Shown piece by piece: positions 1 through 8,637 of a stretch of 41,446 nt of DNA (the stretch's first letter is position 1; the number at the start of each line of letters is the position of its first letter). Source of the DNA: an uncultured Flavobacteriaceae bacterium (GTDB taxonomy: Bacteria; Bacteroidota; Bacteroidia; Flavobacteriales; Flavobacteriaceae). The stretch is from NCBI GenBank assembly GCA_913043275.1, contig CAJWLL010000004.1, positions 1 to 41,446 on the forward strand. Direction: 5' to 3'. The notes beneath the pieces were generated by a model. It ran no database searches and was not told the DNA's origin. It saw only the letters and a program-made list of their open reading frames with translations. The translations under genes were made by a program, and so were the position numbers.

Positions 1-107
1 GGAAATTTTATTTAGACCAGTATTAGGGTTGGGCGTTATGTAAAAGCGATAGAGAAGGCACAAAATAGCACTGTAAATCAACTAAAATAGTCTGTTAACC
101 GTTACGA

Positions 108-1088
108 TTAAAATGATAAAGCACGAGCAATGTCCTCAATGATCAAAGGGGCATGATCCCTTGAGTTTTCTATAAACCACTTGTTGGTTTTCAACCCACC
201 ACAAACCACACCTGCTAGGTAAACACCCTTTGAAGTAGAGTGCATAGTATTGGAATCATAAACAGGCGTTCGGTATTCATCCTTATGAAATTTTACACCC
301 AAAGATTCTAACAACTCAAAATTGGGTTGATAACCTGTCATGGCTAATACAAAATCGTTTTCAATAGTCTTGACACCTTCCGGGGTTTTAAACCTAACTT
401 GATCAATAGTAATTTGCACGATCTGGGAATTAAAATAAGCTTTGACACTTCCCTCCTTGATCCGATTGATAATGTCCGGTTTTGACCAATACTTAACGTT
501 TTGACCAATTTCCTCTTCCCTTATTATCATACTTACACTTTTAGCACCTTTTCGGTAGATCTCCAGGGCAACATCAACAGCAGAATTAGCAGCCCCAACT
601 ACGACGACATTCATGCCAAAAAAGGGATGGGGTTCTTTGTAATAATGGAAGACCTTGGGCAATTTTTCTCCAGGAACATCTAATAAATAAGGGAAATCAT
701 AAAAACCTGTGGCAATGACAATTTTTTTGCATTGGTAGCTCCCTTTATCAGTAATAACATCAAAAAAATCTTCCTTTCGTTTAACTTTTGTGATTTTTTC
801 GTAAAGATGCATAGGCAATTTCCAATGAGAAGTCACCCTACGGTAATACTCCAAAGCCTCAGATCTAGTGGGTTTTGGATTGTGCGAAATAAAGGGAACA
901 CCTCCTATTTCAAGCTTATCGGATGTTGAAAAAAAAGTCATATTCATCGGATATCGGTAAAGCGAATTAACCAGACAGCCTTTATCAAAAATTAAATGAT
1001 TCAATTCTTTTTTTTTGGCCTCGATTCCACAAGCTAATCCGATAGGCCCAGCTCCTATAATGATAAGGTCTTGAATTTTATTTCTCAT
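108..1088 (-). CDS. YpdA-family FAD/NAD(P)-dependent oxidoreductase, putative bacillithiol disulfide reductase
   Basis: A 326-residue flavoprotein of the thioredoxin-reductase-like class. An N-terminal FAD-binding Rossmann motif (IIGAGPIGLACG, residues 9-20) is followed by the GCLVNSLYRYP segment typical of YpdA proteins. A second nucleotide-binding motif, VVVVGAANSAVDVALE, lies near residues 161-176. There is no CxxC redox pair as in true thioredoxin reductase. YpdA enzymes are proposed to reduce oxidised bacillithiol with NADPH in the cytoplasm, so this is a redox housekeeping gene, not a sugar gene. It is the last gene of a minus-strand run with the Kazal lipoprotein (16-base gap) and the DUF1080 gene. 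Family assignment is firm; the exact substrate is inferred from the family. Confidence 0.85.
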   Translation of the reverse strand: MRNKIQDLIIIGAGPIGLACGIEAKKKELNHLIFDKGCLVNSLYRYPMNMTFFSTSDKLEIGGVPFISHNPKPTRSEALEYYRRVTSHWKLPMHLYEKITKVKRKEDFFDVITDKGSYQCKKIVIATGFYDFPYLLDVPGEKLPKVFHYYKEPHPFFGMNVVVVGAANSAVDVALEIYRKGAKSVSMIIREEEIGQNVKYWSKPDIINRIKEGSVKAYFNSQIVQITIDQVRFKTPEGVKTIENDFVLAMTGYQPNFELLESLGVKFHKDEYRTPVYDSNTMHSTSKGVYLAGVVCGGLKTNKWFIENSRDHAPLIIEDIARALSF

Positions 1089-1104
1089 GCTGACCAGTGG
1101 TCGT

Positions 1105-1353
1105 TTAAAAATTAAAGTTCAATTTCATTTCGCAACTTCCTTCCTTCCATGATTTCACACCATAGGATTTAGCTACACAGTCGTTGCCGTAGGTTATTCC
1201 ATTACAACCACAAACAGGCATATACTCTTTGGTACAAGGGATTTCCTTGGAAGGCCCTAAGCATTGATCCTCTATCTTTTTTTTGTCGCACCCTAGAGTA
1301 TAGAATACTTGCAATATTGTAAAAAATAAAAAAAACCGCCTTCTAAAAATCAT
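1105..1353 (-). CDS. Small lipoprotein with a Kazal-type protease-inhibitor domain
   Basis: An 82-residue protein. The start at 1353 is chosen because its ATG shares one base with the stop of the upstream DUF1080 gene (TAATG), a typical translational-coupling junction; a longer reading from 1383 would add ten residues that spoil the signal peptide. The N-terminus is basic then hydrophobic and ends in a lipobox-like TLGC, followed by lysines. The mature part carries one Kazal-like module with six cysteines, including the characteristic PVCGCNGITYGNDC core, which in this family blocks serine proteases. A protease-inhibitor role at the cell surface is inferred; no target is evident. Its place between a DUF1080 protein and YpdA does not explain its job. 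Confidence 0.75.
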   Translation of the reverse strand: MIFRRRFFLFFTILQVFYTLGCDKKKIEDQCLGPSKEIPCTKEYMPVCGCNGITYGNDCVAKSYGVKSWKEGSCEMKLNFNF

Positions 1354-2048
1354 TAAAGCTCTTTTAGACGAAGGTTTTTCCAACGTATTTTTTTGTTGGC
1401 TTTAATTTTTTTGTTACCAATACCGTGAAGTTGTAATGCTATATAACCATTGTTGGTTAGATCATCGTAAACATCTCCAACCAATATCCCATTGACCCAT
1501 GACTGAATATGGTTGTCTATTGCAATGACCTTAAAATGATTCCACTCCAAAGGTTTAAAAGCAGACTTTACCGTTTGGTTAATTCCTGGTTTATGAAGAA
1601 ACCCTCTTCCCGCTTCTTCATAAATGGTACCACTCCAGGATCTGGAGGAAGGGTCAATCTCGATTTGATAGCCATGAAATCTTCCTTTAAGCCACTTCCT
1701 ATGATTGACTATTTTAATTCCATTTTCATCAAAACGTCCACCCCAGCGAACCGTTTCGGTATCATTTAGATAAATATTGCTTCGTATCTGAACACCAGAA
1801 TTCAAAACGGTATCCAGTTTAACATCATAATCCAATTGGAAATTTTCAAATTTTTTTTGGGTATGCAGAAAAGTATTAGATAATTCCATGACCGCTTCAG
1901 CCACAATACATCCATCTTCAACGTAAAATTTGCCTCCCCCATAATTAACCCAACCATCAAGGTTTATGCCATTAAAAAGTTCAAAATCATTTTTTTGAAA
2001 TGAAATAAACACAACTAGAATTAAAAAAAAGTAAGTGAATTTTTTCAT
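1353..2048 (-). CDS. Exported DUF1080 (3-keto-disaccharide hydrolase-like) protein
   Basis: A 231-residue protein with an N-terminal hydrophobic signal segment (residues 1-17) and a single DUF1080 concanavalin-like sandwich domain. Family signatures are FELFNGINLDGWV at the start, the GVQIRSN strand, GYQIEID in the middle, and NHFKVIAIDNHIQSWVNG near the C-terminus. DUF1080 proteins include hydrolases or lyases that act on 3-keto-glycosides made by Gfo/Idh-type dehydrogenases. A Gfo/Idh gene lies in the catabolic operon at 16004-17191, which makes that chemistry possible here, but the two genes are not adjacent. It is the first gene of the minus-strand run DUF1080-Kazal-YpdA and is divergent from GH2. 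Confidence 0.82.
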   Translation of the reverse strand: MKKFTYFFLILVVFISFQKNDFELFNGINLDGWVNYGGGKFYVEDGCIVAEAVMELSNTFLHTQKKFENFQLDYDVKLDTVLNSGVQIRSNIYLNDTETVRWGGRFDENGIKIVNHRKWLKGRFHGYQIEIDPSSRSWSGTIYEEAGRGFLHKPGINQTVKSAFKPLEWNHFKVIAIDNHIQSWVNGILVGDVYDDLTNNGYIALQLHGIGNKKIKANKKIRWKNLRLKEL

Positions 2049-2185
2049 TGTTTTGTTTGTATAAATTTATGATTGATCCCTATTTATTAACTATCATTAA
2101 TTTTGAGTTGTTTCCATAATAATATAGAACTTTTTTAAAAAACAGAATAACAATTGTCAATCAAATTTTAACGTTGATAAAAAAT

Positions 2186-2215
2186 TTTGATTGGATCATC
2201 TTTTTTATATCTTTC
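2186..2215 (+). promoter_or_regulatory. Putative Bacteroidota promoter for the GH2-epimerase unit
   Basis: TTTG at 2186-2189 and TATCTTTC at 2208-2215 are separated by 18 bases. This resembles the Bacteroidota -33/-7 pattern TTTG / TAnnTTTG with one mismatch in the last base. It sits just before the ATG at 2229 and overlaps the alternative upstream ATG at 2187, which argues for the later start. The predicted leader would be very short. Confidence 0.4.
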
Positions 2216-2228
2216 AAAAAAAAAATTA

Positions 2229-4097
2229 ATGTTTAGCAGGTTCTTTTTATTCTTTCTACTTTATATATCCCTTTTACAAGCGCAAAGCTGGAAGCCGATT
2301 GAGGGAAAAATCATGAGTAAATGGTCAAAAACCATTACCCCAGAAAACGTTTGGCAGGAGTATCCCAGACCACAATTTGAAAGAACCCAATGGAAAAACC
2401 TTAATGGGCTCTGGGACTTCACTGTTTCAAAAGTCAATCAAATTCAACCCAAGCAGTATAAGGGAAAAATTTTGGTTCCTTTCAGTTTTGAATCTCCTTT
2501 ATCGGGCCTAGGAAAAAGTATCAATCCAAAGGATAAGATGTGGTATAGAAAAAGTTTTAAGCTCCCTAATAAATGGAGTGGGGATGATGTTATTATTCAT
2601 TTTGAAGCCGTCGATTACCACTCTACTATGTGGGTGAATGATATATTGGTGGGAACGCACAAAGGAGGTTTTGATCGTTTCTCTTTTAATATTACACCAT
2701 ACCTAAATCCGGAAGGGCTTCAAAAAATTGTATTATCTGTTGAGGATGCTAGTAATTTCAGCTCGCAACCCCGAGGCAAACAGCAAATTAATGCCAGTGG
2801 TATATATTATACACCTGTAAGTGGAATATGGCAAACAGTTTGGCTAGAAGCGGTCTCATCTGAAGCCTATTTAAAACAAGTGAGGATAACGAGCGATATC
2901 GATAATAGTAAGGTTAATCTTATACCTATGAGCAATGTGCCCTTGATTAGAGGATACCAGGTAGCAGTTGATGTTTTTTTGGACGAAAAAAAAGTAGCTT
3001 CTGGAAAAACAAAACCCGACACCCCTCTGCAGTTAAAAATAGAAAATGCCCAATTGTGGTCTCCAGACCACCCTCATTTATACGATGTCAAAATGAATTT
3101 GATCAATCCTTCCGGTATAGTAATCGATCGTGTGGAGAGTTATTTTGGAATGCGAAAAATCAGCTTGGAAGATCATAAAGGAGTCAAATACTTATTCTTA
3201 AATAATGTACCGCTTTTTCATTATGGTACCCTTGACCAAGGCTGGTGGCCTGATGGATTGTTGACACCTCCATCAGATGAAGCTATGCGATACGATATTG
3301 AAATGACTAAAGCTATGGGGTTTAATATGATTCGAAAGCATGTAAAGATCGAACTCGATCGCTGGTACTATCATTGCGACAAACTGGGAATTATGGTTTG
3401 GCAAGATATGCCCTCATACAACAGATTGGCATTGAAAACTCCTAAGCAAATGGAAAAAACCGAGCAAAAAAATCGCATATACAATTCCTTAGAAAGAGTA
3501 AAAAGAGAGGGTACTGACCTAATCAGACGCTCAGATGATGCTGCTCAATTCGAATTGGAACTCCGTCGGATGATAGACCTCCATTTCAATGCCCCAAGTA
3601 TAGTGATGTGGGTTCCTTTTAATGAAGGCTGGGGGCAATACGACACTTGCAGAATTGCAGATTATATAAAAAAACTGGATCCTGACCGATTGGTGAATCC
3701 AACCAGCGGTTGGTCTCTTAGGTCATGCGGTGATATTTATGATGTTCACACCTATGATGTAGATCTAACTATCCCCCCCACTGCTTTGGACAGGGCTAGT
3801 GTGATAGGAGAGTTTGGAGGCATTGGCTATCCAATTGATGAAAACCTTTGGAATCCTGAAATGCGCAATTGGGGTTATCAGACCTATTACAATGCTGAAG
3901 AATTACTCAAAAACTATATCTATAAATTCAATCAAATTTTAGAGATGAAAGAGAAAAATGGACTTTCTGCAGCTGTATATACCCAGACTACAGATGTTGA
4001 AGGAGAAATCAATGGTTTAATGACCTATGACCGTGAAGTGACAAAAATACCTGCCCAGGCCTTAAAAAAATTACACAGTAAATTGTATCAAGAATAA
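2229..4097 (+). CDS. Glycoside hydrolase family 2 protein (beta-galactosidase/beta-glucuronidase type)
   Basis: A 622-residue exported glycosidase. The start at 2229 gives a clean Sec signal peptide (FSRFFLFFLLYISLLQAQ); an ATG 42 bases upstream falls in the likely promoter and would add a non-signal extension. Order of domains: sugar-binding jelly roll (about residues 40-180), immunoglobulin-like domain (about 190-290), then a TIM barrel. The GH2 acid/base glutamate is in PFNEGWGQYD (E466) and the nucleophile in VIGEFGG (E528). Length fits short GH2 enzymes without extra C-terminal domains. GH2 covers beta-galactosidases, glucuronidases and others, so the linkage cannot be read from sequence. 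It lies 9 bases before an aldose 1-epimerase, with which it probably forms an operon. Confidence 0.9.
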   Translation: MFSRFFLFFLLYISLLQAQSWKPIEGKIMSKWSKTITPENVWQEYPRPQFERTQWKNLNGLWDFTVSKVNQIQPKQYKGKILVPFSFESPLSGLGKSINPKDKMWYRKSFKLPNKWSGDDVIIHFEAVDYHSTMWVNDILVGTHKGGFDRFSFNITPYLNPEGLQKIVLSVEDASNFSSQPRGKQQINASGIYYTPVSGIWQTVWLEAVSSEAYLKQVRITSDIDNSKVNLIPMSNVPLIRGYQVAVDVFLDEKKVASGKTKPDTPLQLKIENAQLWSPDHPHLYDVKMNLINPSGIVIDRVESYFGMRKISLEDHKGVKYLFLNNVPLFHYGTLDQGWWPDGLLTPPSDEAMRYDIEMTKAMGFNMIRKHVKIELDRWYYHCDKLGIMVWQDMPSYNRLALKTPKQMEKTEQKNRIYNSLERVKREGTDLIRRSDDAAQFELELRRMIDLHFNAPSIVMWVPFNEGWGQYDTCRIADYIKKLDPDRLVNPTSGWSLRSCGDIYDVHTYDVDLTIPPTALDRASVIGEFGGIGYPIDENLWNPEMRNWGYQTYYNAEELLKNYIYKFNQILEMKEKNGLSAAVYTQTTDVEGEINGLMTYDREVTKIPAQALKKLHSKLYQE

Positions 4098-4106
4098 TTC
4101 AATCCT

Positions 4107-5243
4107 ATGACCATAAATAATATTGCTTTAGCATTAATTTGCCTGAGCTTTGTATCTTGCGATCAAGCTAAAAAAGAAGAATTTGTGCTAAATGCCACTC
4201 ATTTTCAGACCCAAATTAACGGAAAAACAACCGACTTATACCTCCTTAAGAATGACTACCTCCAAGTTTATATCACCAATTATGGTGGCAGGATCGTCAG
4301 CCTTCTAACCCCCGACAAAAAAGGAGTATTGGGTGATATCGTATTGGGCTTTAAAAGCATAGCCGATTACCAAAAAGCTAAAACCCCCTATCATGGTTGT
4401 TTGATTGGAAGGTATGGTAATCGTATTGCCAAGGGAAGGTTTGAGCTAGACGGCGCAATATACGAACTGCCTATTAACAACAATGAAAATCACCTCCACG
4501 GTGGGCCGGATGGATTCCACAATCAAGTTTGGGAAGTGATTAGTGCCAAAGAAAATTCTATTGTAATGACCTATGAATCCCAAGATGGAGAAATGGGTTA
4601 CCCAGGAAATTTAAAAGTAGAAGTAGCCTATTCCATAAATGTCAAAAACGAGTTGAAAATTGACTACAATGCAACCACAGATAAGTCCACCCCTATCAAC
4701 TTGACAAACCACGCCTTTTTCAATCTGGCAGGACAAGCCAAGGGCAGTATCAACGATCATCTGTTGATGATAAATGCTGATCATTTTACCCCTGTAGATG
4801 GGGGACTGATTCCCTTGGGAGAAATACGATCGGTTGAGGGCACTCCTTTTGATTTTAGAAGGGCCAAGACCATTGGTCGAGATTTGAATCAACAAGCCTC
4901 CAATGCCCAACTCAATCGCGGGGGTGGCTATGACCACAATTTTGTTCTCAATAAGGAATCAGCTAGCAGTATGAGTTTGGCGGCAAGGGTAGTCGATCCT
5001 AAAAGTGGTAGACAATTAGATATTTCCACCCAGGAACCAGGAATACAATTTTATGGAGGTAACTTTATGGATGGAAGTGATGTAGGAAAGTACGATACGA
5101 AATTTGAATATCGTGCTTCCTTTGCATTGGAAACACAGCATTTTCCTGATTCACCCAACCAGCCTACTTTTCCAAATACTATTTTACAGCCTGGAGAGCA
5201 ATATCAAACACAAAGTGTTTACAGGTTTTCTACTTCTGAATAA
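4107..5243 (+). CDS. Aldose 1-epimerase (mutarotase), lipoprotein
   Basis: A 378-residue galactose-mutarotase-like enzyme that interconverts alpha and beta anomers of free sugars. The N-terminus ends in a lipobox (LSFVSC, Cys19), so it is likely a periplasmic or membrane-anchored lipoprotein rather than cytosolic. Recognisable motifs are GRYGNRIAKGRF, NNNENHLHGGPDGFHNQVW, the catalytic histidine in LTNHAFFNLAGQ (H202) and the catalytic base in TQEPGIQFYGG (E310). It follows GH2 by 9 bases, consistent with acting on the sugar that GH2 releases. Its 3' end converges on kduD with a 38-base gap. Confidence 0.92.
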   Translation: MTINNIALALICLSFVSCDQAKKEEFVLNATHFQTQINGKTTDLYLLKNDYLQVYITNYGGRIVSLLTPDKKGVLGDIVLGFKSIADYQKAKTPYHGCLIGRYGNRIAKGRFELDGAIYELPINNNENHLHGGPDGFHNQVWEVISAKENSIVMTYESQDGEMGYPGNLKVEVAYSINVKNELKIDYNATTDKSTPINLTNHAFFNLAGQAKGSINDHLLMINADHFTPVDGGLIPLGEIRSVEGTPFDFRRAKTIGRDLNQQASNAQLNRGGGYDHNFVLNKESASSMSLAARVVDPKSGRQLDISTQEPGIQFYGGNFMDGSDVGKYDTKFEYRASFALETQHFPDSPNQPTFPNTILQPGEQYQTQSVYRFSTSE

Positions 5244-5281
5244 ACAAATTATACGCATCGCGTTAAACGCATCCCTCGATA

Positions 5282-6073
5282 TTATTCGTTGGAGGGTTTG
5301 CCTATGGTCGCAAGGATGCCACCATCCACATAGAGAATTTGTCCATTGACAAAATCACTGGCCTTTGCACTTAGGAATACCGCTGCTCCTTGTAACTCAT
5401 CTGGACTTCCCCAAACACCTGCCGGGGTTCTGTTAACGATGAATTCGTTAAAAGGATGTCCATCTACTCTTATTGGCTTGGTCTGTTCGGTCGCAAAATA
5501 ACCTGGGCCAATCCCATTGACCTGAATGTTATAAGGAGCCCACTCCACACACATGTTTTGGGTCAACATCTTCAAACCTCCCTTCGCGGCAGCATAGGCT
5601 CCAACCGTATTTCTACCTAGTTCACTCATCATGGAGCAAATGTTAATGATTTTACCCGATTTACGTTTAATCATTCCTTTAACTACGACTTTGGAAACAA
5701 TAAACGGACTGACCAGATCAACTTTGATAACCTGCTCAAAATCAGCAACCTCCATATTGACAAGAGGTGTACGTTTGATTATTCCAGCATTGTTGACTAA
5801 TATATCGATAGACGCGACTTCCTTTTCGATTTGTGCCACGGCCTTTGAAACTGCATTTTCATTAGTAACATCAAAACGATATCCAAAAGTTTGAATTCCT
5901 TCCGACCTAAAAGCAGTTACTGCCTTGTCAATTTTTTCTTGAGAACTGTTACCATTAATGATTACGGTAGCACCTGCCTGGCCTATACCTTTTGCCATTG
6001 CCATCCCAAGCCCATGAGTAGCTCCAGTAACCAAGGCTAGCTTTCCACTTAAGTTGAAGAGATCTTTTCCCAT
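5282..6073 (-). CDS. kduD: SDR dehydrogenase, putative 2-dehydro-3-deoxy-D-gluconate 5-dehydrogenase (KduD)
   Basis: A 263-residue classical short-chain dehydrogenase with the cofactor motif TGATHGLG (residues 17-24), NNAG (about residues 93-96), and the catalytic Ser, Tyr and Lys seen in ICSMMSELG and YAAAKGG. By sequence alone it also resembles gluconate 5-dehydrogenases (IdnO type). The immediately preceding gene is kduI, so the likely reaction is reduction of 2,5-diketo-3-deoxygluconate (the KduI product) to 2-keto-3-deoxygluconate. It is the last gene of the 13-gene operon, 4 bases after kduI. The SDR fold is certain; the KduD assignment rests on context. Confidence 0.82.
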   Translation of the reverse strand: MGKDLFNLSGKLALVTGATHGLGMAMAKGIGQAGATVIINGNSSQEKIDKAVTAFRSEGIQTFGYRFDVTNENAVSKAVAQIEKEVASIDILVNNAGIIKRTPLVNMEVADFEQVIKVDLVSPFIVSKVVVKGMIKRKSGKIINICSMMSELGRNTVGAYAAAKGGLKMLTQNMCVEWAPYNIQVNGIGPGYFATEQTKPIRVDGHPFNEFIVNRTPAGVWGSPDELQGAAVFLSAKASDFVNGQILYVDGGILATIGKPSNE

Positions 6074-6077
6074 GCAT

Positions 6078-6920
6078 TTATCTTAAATTAGGGACAGGAC
6101 AACCGTCCATATCGCCATAGTCTAAATTTTCTCCTGCCATTCCCCATATAAAAGTATAATTAGAGGTTCCCGATCCAGCGTGTATAGACCAAGGAGGAGA
6201 AATAACAGCTTGTTCATTAGCCATCCAAAGGTGTCGAGTTTCATCAGTTGCTCCCATAAAATGACAGACCGCTTGATCTCGCGGCACTTCAAAGTAGAAA
6301 TAAACCTCCATTCGACGGTCGTGGACATGGGCGGGCATAGTATTCCAAACCGATCCTGAAGCCAACTCAGTCATACCCATTTGTAATTGACAACTCTTGA
6401 CAATACTGTTGACTATGAGTTTTCTTATAGTTCTGGCATTAGAGGTTTCCGCTGATCCTAATTCGACGATTTCGGCTTGGTCTCTGCCAACTTTTTGATT
6501 GGGATAGGCATGATGTGCAGGAGCAGAATTTAGGTAAAATTTTGCCGGCGCTTTTACATTATCGCTGGAAAAATGTACTTCTTTAATTCCTTTACCCAGA
6601 TAGAGAGCCTCTTTATAATCCAACTGATAAGTATCCCCATCTGCCAATACCGATCCTTTGCCTCCAACATTGATTATCCCCATTTCTCTTCGCTGGAGAA
6701 AGAAATCTGACTTGAGGGGCTCTAGGGTTTCTAAATAGATACTTTCTCTTGTAGGAATAACACCACCTGCCATGTAGCGATCGTAGTGGGTGTAGACCCA
6801 ATTCACCGTATCGGCTCCAAATACATGTTCGATTAAAAATTCATCCCGTAATGCTTGGGTTCCCATTTTATTGGTTTCTCTCTGTCCCATAGCATAGCGC
6901 ACTTCGTAATTATTGTTCAT
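6078..6920 (-). CDS. kduI: 5-dehydro-4-deoxy-D-glucuronate isomerase (KduI)
   Basis: A 280-residue cupin enzyme that aligns along its length with Escherichia coli KduI. Shared blocks are GTQALRDEFLIEHVF, RREMGIINVGGKGSV, APAKFYLNSAPAH, NTMPAHVHDRRMEVYFYFEVP and SPPWSIHAGSGTSNYTFIWGM. The HVH and glutamate of the fourth block and the later histidine form the zinc site known in this family. It converts the linear form of unsaturated uronate, released by lyases and GH105, to 2,5-diketo-3-deoxygluconate in the cytoplasm. It sits between eda (1-base gap) and kduD (4-base gap). Its presence says that lyase products are catabolised by the pectin/glycosaminoglycan-type route. Confidence 0.96.
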   Translation of the reverse strand: MNNNYEVRYAMGQRETNKMGTQALRDEFLIEHVFGADTVNWVYTHYDRYMAGGVIPTRESIYLETLEPLKSDFFLQRREMGIINVGGKGSVLADGDTYQLDYKEALYLGKGIKEVHFSSDNVKAPAKFYLNSAPAHHAYPNQKVGRDQAEIVELGSAETSNARTIRKLIVNSIVKSCQLQMGMTELASGSVWNTMPAHVHDRRMEVYFYFEVPRDQAVCHFMGATDETRHLWMANEQAVISPPWSIHAGSGTSNYTFIWGMAGENLDYGDMDGCPVPNLR

Positions 6921-6921
6921 T

Positions 6922-7590
6922 TTAATTTCTTATTTTCTTTATCAATTTAAGAGTTTCTGATACTTTAACTTTAAGTCCCTCGTAGTCTCCAGTTGACAAT
7001 ATCTCTTTGGAGATTAGTTTGGACCCCATTCCCACACAGGTAACGCCTGCATCAAACCATCCCCTAAGATTGTTTTCCTCTGTACTGACACCCCCGGTGG
7101 GCATAATGCTTGTCCATGGTTGCGGCCCTTTGACTGCTTTGACAAAACCAGGACCATATGTACTACCTGGAAAGAGTTTGACTATTTCTCCACCCAACTC
7201 TTCGGCTCTGGCAATCTCGGTTAGGGAACCACATCCAGCAGACCACAGGACTTTTCTTCGGTTACAAACCAAAGCAATGTCTTCTCTTAAAACAGGAGTA
7301 ACTATAAAATTAGCACCCAATTGCATATAGAGTGATGCCGCCGCTGAATCAGTAATAGAGCCTACCCCCATAATCATATCTGGTAATTCTGTGAGAACAT
7401 ACCGATTAAGCTCATCGAAAATTTGATAGGCAAAATCACCTCTACTGGTAAACTCTAACAACCTTGCGCCTCCATCATAACAGGCTTTTAATGTTTTTTT
7501 TGCTATCTCAATATCACTGTGATAAAAAAGGGGAACCATTCCGGTTTCTAACATTTTTGCAGCGACTTCTAAACGAGTAAATTTTGCCAT
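6922..7590 (-). CDS. eda: 2-dehydro-3-deoxy-phosphogluconate (KDPG) aldolase
   Basis: A 222-residue class I aldolase of the KDPG/KHG family. The proton-transfer glutamate is in LLEFTSR (E46), the Schiff-base lysine in EIVKLFPG (K138), and the phosphate-binding loop in IMPTGGVSTEEN. The reaction splits KDPG into pyruvate and glyceraldehyde 3-phosphate, the exit of both uronate routes in this operon. It lies 2 bases after kdgK and 1 base before kduI, so translation is probably coupled. Length and motifs are normal for the family. Confidence 0.94.
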   Translation of the reverse strand: MAKFTRLEVAAKMLETGMVPLFYHSDIEIAKKTLKACYDGGARLLEFTSRGDFAYQIFDELNRYVLTELPDMIMGVGSITDSAAASLYMQLGANFIVTPVLREDIALVCNRRKVLWSAGCGSLTEIARAEELGGEIVKLFPGSTYGPGFVKAVKGPQPWTSIMPTGGVSTEENNLRGWFDAGVTCVGMGSKLISKEILSTGDYEGLKVKVSETLKLIKKIRN

Positions 7591-7592
7591 AA

Positions 7593-8633
7593 TTATCTTG
7601 CTACGCGGCCACTTGAATCGCCGCTCATTAATTTTTCAACCTCATTGACGGTGACTAAATTGGCATCGCCCTTGATAGTGTGTTTTAAACATGAGGCAGC
7701 CACTGCAAAGTTTAATGCATTCTGATCGTCCTCTGAATATTTTAATAAACCATAAATCAATCCCCCCATAAAGGAGTCACCCCCTCCTACTCTATCTACG
7801 ATGTGGGTAATTTGATATTCAGGACTGATATAGATGTTTTTCCCATCATAGAGTATTCCTGCCCAAGTATTGTGAGAAGCAGAAATAGAACCTCTGAGTG
7901 TAGTAATTACTTTTTTAGCTTTCGGAAATTTTTTCATCATTTGCTCACACACCGACTGAAAAGCTTCTGCTTTGACCTGATCTCCTTGGGTCGTGATATC
8001 TAAACCTTCTGGCTTGATCCCAAAGTGCTTTTCTGCATCCTCTTCGTTTCCTAGGATAATATCACAATAGGAAGTCAAATCGGTCATAATAGATTCAGAT
8101 GATTGGCCGTATTTCCATAGTTTGGCACGGTAATTCAAATCGGTAGAGATTGTGATTTCTTTTTTACTGGCGATTTTTACGGCTTCCAAACATGCATCAG
8201 CTGCTCCTTGAGAAATGGCTGGAGTGATTCCTGTCCAGTGGAACCAACTGACACCATCGAAAACGGTATCCCAATCTATCATACCAGCCTGAATTTCGGC
8301 CATTGATGAATTGGCACGATCATAGACCACCTTACTACCCCTACTCACCGCTCCGGTTTCCAAAAAGTAGATCCCCAATCGGTCTCCCCCATATGCTATG
8401 TGTTGAGTTCCAACCCCTCTTTTACGCATTTCCATCACCGCACACGCACCCATATCGTTTTGAGGTAAACGGGTTACAAATTCAACAGGAACGCTATAAT
8501 TCGCCAAAGAAACAGCAACATTAGATTCTCCACCTCCATAGACAATATCAAAACTATTGGCTTGGGAGAATCTTAAATTACTAGGAGGTGAAAGTCTTAA
8601 CATGATCTCACCAAAAGTCACTACTTTTTTCAT
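7593..8633 (-). CDS. kdgK: 2-dehydro-3-deoxygluconokinase (KDG kinase), PfkB family
   Basis: A 346-residue ribokinase-like sugar kinase. The N-terminal VTFGEIMLRLSPP and YGGGESNVA motifs and the C-terminal PfkB signature VDRVGGGDSFMGG, with the catalytic base D286, are clear; the anion-hole tripeptide is GGG rather than the more common GAG. KDG kinases phosphorylate 2-keto-3-deoxygluconate to KDPG with ATP. The context is decisive: the next gene is KDPG aldolase and KDG-producing genes lie on both sides. It comes 4 bases after the DUF4861 gene. Confidence 0.94.
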   Translation of the reverse strand: MKKVVTFGEIMLRLSPPSNLRFSQANSFDIVYGGGESNVAVSLANYSVPVEFVTRLPQNDMGACAVMEMRKRGVGTQHIAYGGDRLGIYFLETGAVSRGSKVVYDRANSSMAEIQAGMIDWDTVFDGVSWFHWTGITPAISQGAADACLEAVKIASKKEITISTDLNYRAKLWKYGQSSESIMTDLTSYCDIILGNEEDAEKHFGIKPEGLDITTQGDQVKAEAFQSVCEQMMKKFPKAKKVITTLRGSISASHNTWAGILYDGKNIYISPEYQITHIVDRVGGGDSFMGGLIYGLLKYSEDDQNALNFAVAASCLKHTIKGDANLVTVNEVEKLMSGDSSGRVAR

Positions 8634-8637
8634 AAAA

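Noticed and set aside
2187..2228. Upstream ATG of the GH2 gene
   Set aside because: It lies in the likely promoter and adds residues before a clean signal peptide that begins at 2229.
4611..4937. 108-residue antisense frame inside the aldose epimerase
   Set aside because: Shadow of a well-supported gene; no recognisable motif.
5260..5270. GCGTTAAACGC inverted repeat between the convergent epimerase and kduD genes
   Set aside because: Only 5-base arms and no T-tract, so too weak to call a terminator.
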